A stretch of DNA of 6,658 nucleotides from Cyanobacteriota bacterium. GTDB lineage: Bacteria; Cyanobacteriota; Cyanobacteriia; SKYG9. Numbering within the stretch: the stretch's first letter is position 1; every line of letters starts with the position of its first letter. A program made the translations under genes and the position numbers. Where the stretch lies: positions 1 to 6,658 of the forward strand of contig JANWZG010000209.1 in assembly GCA_025054735.1 (NCBI GenBank), in the 5' to 3' direction. This document shows, one piece after another, positions 1 through 5,706 of this stretch. The notes beneath the pieces are model-generated. The model was given only the letters and a program-made list of their open reading frames with translations. It searched no databases and was not told where the DNA came from.

Positions 1-744
1 AATGCCACCAAGGGAATAGGACAGAATAGCCTCTCCAGAAAAGATCAGCACCTTCTTAGCCCAGGGCAATGGCTCTTGGATAATGTGCCAGATACCACCT
101 GCAATCAGCAATACCCCGACGTAGATATGCCCGCCTACCAAATCTTCCAGGCTGCTAATGCTTGCGAAGTGGGTTTGATAGCCATAGATCACCAACGGAT
201 CTAGGGTAGGATTTGTAACCACGCGCACAGTCTGCGTGGTAGAGTCATACAGCCCCCCAAAATACATGGCCTTGGCTACAAGCATGAGTGCGCCAACACC
301 AAGGAACAGAAGGTGATGTCCCAAAATCAGCCCTAGCTGACGAGCATCCGTCCACTCAAAATGGAATCGGCGGGCACGTCCGCTAGCATCCTTAAGGTTT
401 TCCGGAGCGCGCAGGGTATGGAACAATGCCCCAGCTCCCAAAACAGCCGAGGAAATGAGGTGAATTGCCCCAATCACGAAGTACGGGTAGGTGTCGATCG
501 TTCCCCCATCCCTGATACCAAAGCCCAGGGTCGCTAGGTGGGGCAATAAAATTAGTCCCTGCTCACCCATAGGTAGCTCAGGGTTATAGCGAGAAATTTC
601 AAATAAGGTAAATGCACCTGCCCATAGGGTTGTTAGGGCAGCCTGTCCGACATGCGCTGCAATAAATAAACCTGATAAATCAGCAAAGCGAGCATTCCCT
701 GCCCACCAATCATATTTCACGTTAGGGTTTCCATAGGCTTGCAC
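1..744 (-). CDS. CP43-like chlorophyll-binding antenna protein (IsiA/Pcb family), 3' part missing
   Basis: The protein is a membrane antenna that binds chlorophyll a around photosystem I or II, homologous to the PSII core antenna CP43. The 248 visible codons have no stop. The start reads MQAYGNPNVKYDWWAGN (GTG as Met), typical of IsiA/Pcb rather than of PsbC. Membrane helices lie near residues 28-52, 88-110, 136-162, 203-223 and 232 onward. Likely chlorophyll-ligand histidines are H31, H69, H95, H109, H143/H144, H206 and H220. The GLILLPHLATLGFG segment and FSGEAILSYSLGG near the cut are CP43-family signatures. IsiA/Pcb proteins are usually about 320-350 aa with six helices, so roughly the last quarter lies outside, including any PsaL-like C-terminal extension. 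The GTG start follows GGGAGG by 9 nt. No clear Fur box was seen upstream, so iron control as for classical isiA is not supported. It could be isiA or a pcb paralogue; the subtype is undecided. Confidence 0.95.
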   Translation of the reverse strand, partial: MQAYGNPNVKYDWWAGNARFADLSGLFIAAHVGQAALTTLWAGAFTLFEISRYNPELPMGEQGLILLPHLATLGFGIRDGGTIDTYPYFVIGAIHLISSAVLGAGALFHTLRAPENLKDASGRARRFHFEWTDARQLGLILGHHLLFLGVGALMLVAKAMYFGGLYDSTTQTVRVVTNPTLDPLVIYGYQTHFASISSLEDLVGGHIYVGVLLIAGGIWHIIQEPLPWAKKVLIFSGEAILSYSLGGI

Positions 745-753
745 AATACATGA

Positions 754-759
754 CCTCCC
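754..759 (-). promoter_or_regulatory. Ribosome binding site of the IsiA/Pcb-like gene
   Basis: On the minus strand GGGAGG lies 9 nt upstream of the GTG at 742-744. It decides the start. The nearby ATG at 750-752 sits only 2-3 nt from the site and is in another frame that stops after nine codons. The GTG frame gives the conserved family N-terminus. Confidence 0.8.
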
Positions 760-923
760 GTAATACTAAATCTTGCTTTTGCCACTGCTCCCCCTGGGGT
801 TAAGGAAATGGGCCTACGGTTGGTATCCCAGTCGCAGACCCTTAGCACTCCCTCACTCAGGAAGAGGACTCTGAGATGACTTCATAACTAGCTATTGCAG
901 CCAATACAACACTCTGCCTAGGA

Positions 924-946
924 AGACTCGTCTAGGAAACGAGTCT
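924..946. repeat. Perfect inverted repeat (8-bp stem, 7-nt loop)
   Basis: AGACTCGT at 924-931 is the exact reverse complement of ACGAGTCT at 939-946, separated by CTAGGAA. On the minus strand this would form a hairpin in the presumed 5' leader of the antenna gene, about 180 nt before its start. No U-run follows on either strand, so it is not a typical intrinsic terminator. It could be an operator or a leader RNA structure; its function is unknown. Confidence 0.5.
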
Positions 947-994
947 GTAGACTGTGATCTTTACTGAAAACTAGTTTCAATAAGTCGTATATCA

Positions 995-1023
995 AGTAAA
1001 GCTTTAATAGGAAATCTTGTCAA
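995..1023 (-). promoter_or_regulatory. Candidate promoter for the IsiA/Pcb-like gene
   Basis: On the minus strand a perfect TTGACA (-35, positions 1018-1023) is followed after 17 nt by TTTACT (-10, positions 995-1000, four of six consensus bases). Transcription would start near 988, giving a leader of about 240 nt that contains the 924-946 hairpin. The call rests on consensus match only, and a promoter nearer the gene is not excluded. Confidence 0.35.
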
Positions 1024-1242
1024 TAAGCAAATATTGTTTTTATGTTAGGTGCCTAGACGCACTTAAGTAACTTCTAGGCTTTGATGGAAATGCCCATAGG
1101 ACGGTCTCACCTCAGTTCTATGCGGTCAGCGATCGTAATAACTGATGCAGAAAGTAGATAAAGCCGTAGACAATGCAGTGGTCACCCTATTACTACTCTG
1201 ACCAGTACGGTTTTCCCGCTAAAAAGTTGTGGAACCCAGATA

Positions 1243-1271
1243 TTGAAAAAATGTGACCTAGCCAATATATT
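1243..1271 (+). promoter_or_regulatory. Candidate promoter of the three-gene glycan operon
   Basis: TTGAAA (1243-1248) and TATATT (1266-1271) each match five of six consensus bases and are exactly 17 nt apart, in an AT-rich patch. Transcription would begin near 1278, leaving a leader of about 115 nt before the start at 1394. This is the best sigma70-type pair upstream of the operon. It is not experimentally supported. Confidence 0.5.
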
Positions 1272-1381
1272 TCTTAACGAAAAGTTGGCCTACTGGCTAC
1301 AGGTACTTGCCTTACTGTCACTGGGATTCACGCATTTCGCCAGTTGTTAGCAGGCTTTATCTACACTTCAACGATGAGCTG

Positions 1382-1387
1382 AGGAGG
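1382..1387 (+). promoter_or_regulatory. Ribosome binding site deciding the glycosyltransferase start
   Basis: AGGAGG ends 6 nt before the ATG at 1394, an ideal spacing. The ATG at 1388 abuts the site directly and cannot use it. The in-frame ATG at 1307 has no such site and adds 29 residues unlike the family. Confidence 0.85.
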
Positions 1388-1393
1388 ATGATT

Positions 1394-2473
1394 ATGCGGA
1401 TTGCTCAAGTTGCACCATTGTGGGAACGGGTGCCACCGCCAGCCTATGGAGGAACTGAGCGCGTGGTAAGCTTGTTAACCGATGAATTGGTTCGCCGCGG
1501 GCATGATGTGACACTGTTTGCCACAGGTGATTCAGAGACTCTGGCTTCCCTAGAGCCGGGGTGCGAGCAAGCCCTGCGACCCTTGGGTGTTCTGCCACCG
1601 GAGTATGCCATCTACGAGCAGATGCAGCTTAGCAAAGTATTTCAGCAGGCAAATGAGTTCGATGTGATTCATTCTCATGTTGACTACGTAGCTTTGCCCT
1701 ACGCTACCTTTAGCAAAACGCCTGTAGTTCACACTCTGCACGGCATCTTTACACCCTTGACGGAGAAAATCTTTAGTCAGCATCGTCGGCAAAACTTTGT
1801 TAGCATTTCTAACTCGCAACGACGGCCCGACCTAGGCTTGAACTATGTAGCAACAGTTTACAATGCCGTTGCCTGCGATCAGTTCAAGTTTTATGACCAG
1901 CCTGATGAGCAACCTTATCTAGCATTTCTAGGACGCATGTCGGTGGAAAAAGGCCCTCACTTGGCCATTGAGATTGCCAAGCGGACTGGCTGGCGGCTGA
2001 AGATGGCGGGCAAGATTGATTATGATAATCGTTCCTTCTTCGAGAGAGAAGTGGCCCCTCTGATCGATGGCAAGCAGATTGAGTTTCTGGGGGAAGCTGA
2101 TCATCACCTCAAGAATGAATTGATGGGTAAAGCAGTTGCTACATTGTTCCCCATTACTTGGCAAGAACCTTTTGGTCTAGTGATGACAGAATCGATGGTC
2201 AGTGGAACGCCTGTAATTGCCATGGCGCTGGGATCTGCCCCTGAGGTGATCGCCCACGGTAAGACTGGCTTCTTGTGCCATAGCCTAGAAGATTGTATTG
2301 CCGCTGTAGAAAAGGTATCAGAGCTAAATCGTTACCTATGTCGCGCCCATGTGGAATCTCACTTCAGTGTGGCTCGCATGGTTGATGGTTACGAGGCGGT
2401 TTATCATCAAGTACTTGACAATCGCTTCCAACAAAATGGCCACAGCCGATCGCCCATGTTACTGGCTAGTTAA
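1394..2473 (+). CDS. GT4-family glycosyltransferase
   Basis: This is a 359-aa retaining glycosyltransferase of the GT-B fold, expected to move a sugar from a nucleotide-sugar donor to an unknown acceptor in the cytoplasm. The start MRIAQVAPLWERVPPPAYGG is typical of the family; the GGT loop at residues 19-21 lies in the N-terminal acceptor domain (about 1-165). The donor domain (about 170-340) opens with FLGRMSVEKG, where R181 and K186 sit where the family binds donor phosphates. It carries the EX7E motif as E258 and E266 in EPFGLVMTE, then TPVIAMALGSAPEVIAHGKTGFL. No signal peptide or membrane segment is evident. It appears complete and catalytically competent. It is the first gene of a probable operon: the GT4-like gene starts 15 nt downstream and a debranching-like enzyme follows. 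Donor and acceptor cannot be predicted from the sequence. Confidence 0.93.
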   Translation: MRIAQVAPLWERVPPPAYGGTERVVSLLTDELVRRGHDVTLFATGDSETLASLEPGCEQALRPLGVLPPEYAIYEQMQLSKVFQQANEFDVIHSHVDYVALPYATFSKTPVVHTLHGIFTPLTEKIFSQHRRQNFVSISNSQRRPDLGLNYVATVYNAVACDQFKFYDQPDEQPYLAFLGRMSVEKGPHLAIEIAKRTGWRLKMAGKIDYDNRSFFEREVAPLIDGKQIEFLGEADHHLKNELMGKAVATLFPITWQEPFGLVMTESMVSGTPVIAMALGSAPEVIAHGKTGFLCHSLEDCIAAVEKVSELNRYLCRAHVESHFSVARMVDGYEAVYHQVLDNRFQQNGHSRSPMLLAS

Positions 2474-2488
2474 GGGAGGATAAGGATC

Positions 2489-3262
2489 ATGGTTATTCCA
2501 ACTCGGCCCAAGGTCTCTCTGCTCAGCATGGCTTACGATCCTGCTCTGGAGACAGCAGTAGCGTCATCGTGCGATCGTAGTCATCACATTAGCTGTCTGG
2601 CCCAAGCCCTTGCACAGGAAGGCTGGCATGTTGACTTGTTCACTCGCCAATCTCGATCAGATTCTTTGACTACCGAATGGTTAGCACCCCACTGCCGCGT
2701 GATTCGAGTGCCAAGTTGTGCTGACCTGCCCTCAAATCAGCAGGCTGCTGAAACTGCTCGATGTATTCAGACGTTTCAGATCAAGGATGGTCTGATTTCT
2801 CCACTGTTCCACAGTCTAGATGAGCACTCTGCTCAAGTAGGGGCCTATTTCAAGCAGCATCAGGGTTGGCGATGGCTTCATACTCGCTGGCCAGAAACAG
2901 GGGAATTAGTCCAGGATTTTGAGGATTCCTCCCATATTCCCTTACCTGACCAATGCTTTTTGATTCGTCCCCAAGGTATCTGGATTGATCCTAGCTTGAC
3001 GGATGAAGTTAGTCAAATGCGCTACCAGCGTACTATTGCCTCCCACAAGCTCAAGCATGTGACTTGGGAGCAAGTAGCTACCTATCTGAGTCAGTGCTAT
3101 CGGCAGCACCTTGCGGCGCACGTAGGAGCAGTCGGCCTGAATATTCCACTAGTTGCCTGTCTGCCACTCCCAGTTTCTGGGAAAGAAGTGGCTGAGGGCA
3201 AACGATCTGTGCGTCCGTTGGAACAACAATATGCTGTTCCTCAATATTCCTATTCTGCCTAG
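2489..3262 (+). CDS. GT4-like protein lacking most of the catalytic donor domain
   Basis: This 257-aa protein resembles the N-terminal domain of sucrose-phosphate-synthase-like GT4 enzymes. VSLLSMAYDPALE (9-21) matches the first strand and loop, and LAQALAQEGWHVDLFTRQ (37-54) matches the usual helix-strand ending in VD-FTR. Family members have a GGQN-type loop between these; here it is CDRSH (28-32). CRVIRVPS and an HS-x-W-like segment near residue 110 also fit. After about residue 150 there is almost no donor domain and no EX7E motif. HKLKHVTWEQVATYLSQCYR (186-205) resembles the closing helix of GT4 proteins. The frame is open and codon use looks normal, with GGGAGG 9 nt before the ATG, so it is probably expressed. 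It is likely non-catalytic, perhaps a partner of its neighbour. An internally deleted relic is the alternative. The C-terminal 45 residues match nothing I recognise. Confidence 0.85.
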   Translation: MVIPTRPKVSLLSMAYDPALETAVASSCDRSHHISCLAQALAQEGWHVDLFTRQSRSDSLTTEWLAPHCRVIRVPSCADLPSNQQAAETARCIQTFQIKDGLISPLFHSLDEHSAQVGAYFKQHQGWRWLHTRWPETGELVQDFEDSSHIPLPDQCFLIRPQGIWIDPSLTDEVSQMRYQRTIASHKLKHVTWEQVATYLSQCYRQHLAAHVGAVGLNIPLVACLPLPVSGKEVAEGKRSVRPLEQQYAVPQYSYSA

Positions 3263-3279
3263 AGGTCTAGACTAGTAAA

Positions 3280-3299
3280 ATTCAAAGGTACTTTTGAAT
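3280..3299. repeat. Inverted repeat between the GT4-like gene and the glucosidase gene
   Basis: ATTCAAA (3280-3286) and TTTGAAT (3293-3299) are perfect complements around a 6-nt loop, ending 14 nt before the ATG at 3314. The stem is AT-rich and weak and has no following T-run, so termination is unlikely. It occupies the place where a ribosome binding site is expected, so an operator or translational role is possible but unproven. Confidence 0.4.
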
Positions 3300-3313
3300 C
3301 TGCGACTGCTGTA

Positions 3314-5638
3314 ATGGAGATAGCACAATCCACAGTTTCATCTTTAGGTTCAACGGAAGAGGGCAAAGAGAAAATCTATGCAGCCCTGAACGTGGTAGAG
3401 GTTGATGGTCGTACTTTTGCACCAGCTCAGCAGGTGCCTATTCCTGATTGGCCCTGCACAACCATTCAACGCCAGCAACCTACCCTTACCCTCAAGGATG
3501 ATGATTTGTTCCTGATCACTGATACTCTGGGCGGTATTCCAGGCTGCTCAGAGGGGAGTGACGAGACCAGTTTGGGGCTGTTTTGTCGGGACACCCGCTT
3601 CCTCAGCCGTCTGGAATTGCAATTTGAAGGCCAACCCCTAATTCTGCTGAGTAGTACTGCTCAACGAGGATTTGCCCTCTCTGCCCTCTGTGCTAATCCC
3701 TACATTGCCGATCGGCGCATTTTCCCAGAGACAATTGGCATTCAACGTGATTTGGTACTCCAAGGCGGGCTGTTTGAAGAGTTGACTCTGACTAACTACA
3801 GTACTCAGCCTGTGGAATTTGAGTTAAGTCTTAGCTTTGATGCAGACTTTGCTGACTTGTTTGCCATTCGGGGATTTGTGCGCCAGCAGATGGGAACTGT
3901 GATGCGACGAGTGCGTCCCCCAGAGGGTGCCACTCCAGAACTGGTTTTCGACGAAGGTGGATTCACGGGCGATCGGCCTGAGCTTATCCTCGCGTATCAA
4001 GGACGTGATCAGGTATTGATGGAGTCTAGGATTCAATTCTATCGTCGTCGGCCTGATCGCTTTCAGGGCTACACGGCACTCTGGCAGTTAACCCTAAAAA
4101 GCCATGAGACTGAGGTAATTGGTTATCGTGTCCAACCCTTTATCAATGGTCAGCCTGCATCTTCTGTTAGCATCCCTGCTACGTTGAGTCAGGCCCTTGC
4201 TGCTGAGACCATGGAAGAGCAGCAATGGCGCGATCAGATCACCTGTATTCGCACAGATAATCGTACTCTTAACCAAATCATTGAACGGGCTGAGCAAGAT
4301 ATTTACCTGCTGATGCAGACCTTTAGTGAGGGTAAAATCCTCTCTGCGGGTATTCCTTGGTTCTCTACCCTGTTTGGTCGAGACTCTATCATTGCTGCTA
4401 CGCAGACGCTAATCTTGAATCCAGATATTGCTCGCCAAACTCTAACTGTGCTAGCCCAGTATCAGGGTAAAGAGACCAATGATTGGCAGGAAGAGGAACC
4501 GGGTAAAATCCTCCATGAACTTCGCCTAGGGGAAATGGCTCGTTGTGGCGAAATTCCCCACACACCCTACTATGGCACCGTAGATGCTACTCCCCTGTGG
4601 CTGATGCTCTATGCTGATTACTACACTTGGACGGGCGATCGTGGCTTCCTAGATCAGTTTTGGCCCCATGCTTTAGCTGCTATGGATTGGATTGATCGCA
4701 GTTGTCAAGCTACGGGCTATCTCACCTACGAACGTAAATCCCCAGCAGGACTTCGGAATCAAGGTTGGAAGGATTCTGGGGACTGTATTGTTAATGCCAA
4801 AGGTGAACTCGCAGAGGGAGCGATCGCCCTCGCAGAGGTACAGGGCTACGTCTATGCAGCCAAGATGCGCTTAAGTCACTTGGCACGGGTGAAGCAGGAG
4901 CTAGAGTTGTCTGAGCGTTGGTACCAAGAAGCCCAGGCGTTTAAAGAACGGTTCGAGCGCGACTTTTGGCTACCCCACCAGGGCTACATCGCCCTAGCCC
5001 TTGATGGAAAAGGCAAACCTGTAGACAGTATCACATCCAATCCTGGCCATTGCTTAGGTCTCGGCATCTTTTCCCCGGACAAAGCTAAGAGTGTGGCTGA
5101 GCGTCTCCAAGCTCCCGACCTATTTAGTGGTTGGGGGATTCGCACCCTAAGCAGTGCTTCCCCAGCCTACAATCCTATGGGTTATCATGTTGGCTCTGTC
5201 TGGCCCCACGACAACGGCATAATTGTCGCAGGGTTACGTTCATTGGGGTTGATTGAACAATCCCTAGAAGTGACTCAGGGTATTTTAGACATGATTGCTC
5301 AACAGCCCTATTGCCGACCGCCAGAACTATTTTGCGGGTTTGATCGTACCCCCGATAGCAGCCCTGTGCGTTATCCTGTTGCTTGTTCCCCGCAAGCTTG
5401 GGCTACAGGGGCCGTATTTCAACTCCTTCAAACGATGGTCAATCTCGTTCCTGACGCGCCCAACAACTGCCTCCGGATTTTACATCCCACATTGCCTCCT
5501 TCAGTGCAGAACTTGTCTTTGCAGAACTTGAAGATTGGCCAAACCCTTCTAGATCTGGAATTTGAGCGCACAGGCGAAACGACTGCCTGTCGAGTAGTGC
5601 GCAAGCGAGGCAACCTGCGAGTAGTCATCGAGGCCTAA
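3314..5638 (+). CDS. Amylo-alpha-1,6-glucosidase / glycogen-debranching-like enzyme
   Basis: This 774-aa enzyme is of the type annotated as amylo-alpha-1,6-glucosidase, which removes glucose at alpha-1,6 branch points of glucans. The N-terminal beta domain (about 55-300, GDE_N_bis type) has DDDLFLITDTLGGI and the signature RDTRFLSR (92-99). The C-terminal (alpha/alpha)6 catalytic domain (about 315-770) has PWFSTLFGRDS (D357), GYHVGSVWPHDN (623-634), GWKDSGDC (D487, D490) and RPPELFCGF (E671). By analogy with other (alpha/alpha)6 glycosidases, an Asp of the DSGD motif and E671 are the likely acid/base pair; this is inference. No 4-alpha-glucanotransferase domain is present, unlike bifunctional eukaryotic debranching enzymes. 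No signal peptide is seen, so it is probably cytoplasmic. No good ribosome binding site precedes ATG 3314; the divergent first 30 residues leave a GTG near 3392 possible. It is the last gene of the probable operon. Activity on a glucoside other than glycogen is possible. Confidence 0.92.
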   Translation: MEIAQSTVSSLGSTEEGKEKIYAALNVVEVDGRTFAPAQQVPIPDWPCTTIQRQQPTLTLKDDDLFLITDTLGGIPGCSEGSDETSLGLFCRDTRFLSRLELQFEGQPLILLSSTAQRGFALSALCANPYIADRRIFPETIGIQRDLVLQGGLFEELTLTNYSTQPVEFELSLSFDADFADLFAIRGFVRQQMGTVMRRVRPPEGATPELVFDEGGFTGDRPELILAYQGRDQVLMESRIQFYRRRPDRFQGYTALWQLTLKSHETEVIGYRVQPFINGQPASSVSIPATLSQALAAETMEEQQWRDQITCIRTDNRTLNQIIERAEQDIYLLMQTFSEGKILSAGIPWFSTLFGRDSIIAATQTLILNPDIARQTLTVLAQYQGKETNDWQEEEPGKILHELRLGEMARCGEIPHTPYYGTVDATPLWLMLYADYYTWTGDRGFLDQFWPHALAAMDWIDRSCQATGYLTYERKSPAGLRNQGWKDSGDCIVNAKGELAEGAIALAEVQGYVYAAKMRLSHLARVKQELELSERWYQEAQAFKERFERDFWLPHQGYIALALDGKGKPVDSITSNPGHCLGLGIFSPDKAKSVAERLQAPDLFSGWGIRTLSSASPAYNPMGYHVGSVWPHDNGIIVAGLRSLGLIEQSLEVTQGILDMIAQQPYCRPPELFCGFDRTPDSSPVRYPVACSPQAWATGAVFQLLQTMVNLVPDAPNNCLRILHPTLPPSVQNLSLQNLKIGQTLLDLEFERTGETTACRVVRKRGNLRVVIEA
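4820..4827. repeat. HIP1 palindrome GCGATCGC
   Basis: This is an exact copy of the highly iterated palindrome found across many cyanobacterial genomes, here inside the glucosidase gene. It supports the taxonomic assignment and has no gene-specific meaning. Confidence 0.8.
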
Positions 5639-5706
5639 GGGCGATCAATAGGCTACCGGCAAGTACCTTGACATGAATAGGTATCACGAATAACTACCAC
5701 GAATAA
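5639..5706. other. Convergent gap between operon end and helicase end
   Basis: These 68 nt separate two genes that end toward each other. Only a weak inverted repeat TACCT/AGGTA (5664-5668 and 5679-5683, 10-nt loop) and a direct repeat CACGAATAA (5685-5693 and 5698-5706) are visible. No strong stem with a T-run on either strand was found, so an intrinsic terminator cannot be called. Confidence 0.6.

Larger units (their letters stand above)
745..1393. other. Divergent intergenic region without a gene
   Basis: About 650 bp separate the leftward antenna gene from the rightward glycosyltransferase gene. No tRNA or rRNA, CRISPR array or convincing protein gene was seen. The region holds one promoter-like pair in each direction, the perfect hairpin at 924-946, and a weaker inverted repeat TGGTCA/TGACCA (1179-1184 and 1199-1204, 14-nt spacer). 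It is more AT-rich around 960-1050 than the flanking genes. A small RNA could be hidden here but nothing in the sequence demands one. Confidence 0.7.

Noticed and set aside
1..744. Possibility that the left-edge gene is psbC (CP43) itself
   Set aside because: The protein starts directly at MQAYGNP, lacks the PsbC N-terminal lead, and goes from helix 3 to helix 4 with the shorter Pcb/IsiA-type linkers. The large lumenal loop would lie beyond the edge, so this is strong but not absolute.
1084..1161. Small 25-codon plus-strand ORF in the divergent region
   Set aside because: It has no ribosome binding site and recognisable features, and lies upstream of the proposed promoter; chance ORFs of this size are common.
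1179..1204. TGGTCA/TGACCA inverted repeat as a regulator site
   Set aside because: The half-sites are six bases with a 14-nt spacer and match no regulator motif I recognise; no NtcA-type GTA-N8-TAC was found nearby.
1307..1393. Upstream in-frame ATG at 1307 extending the glycosyltransferase by 29 residues
   Set aside because: AGGAGG lies 6 nt before ATG 1394, the family N-terminus begins there, and the extra residues look like translated leader.
1392..2164. Minus-strand ORFs opposite the first glycosyltransferase
   Set aside because: They are short shadows of a gene with clear GT4 motifs and resemble no protein family.
1301..5668. 11-nt inverted match flanking the operon (1301-1311 versus 5658-5668), each preceded by GGCTAC
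   Set aside because: A few 11-mer matches are expected by chance in a window this size, and there is no transposase, target duplication or longer terminal repeat.
5651..5683. Possible bidirectional terminator in the convergent gap
   Set aside because: The stems are only about 5 bp with a large loop or a bulge, and no T-run follows on either strand.
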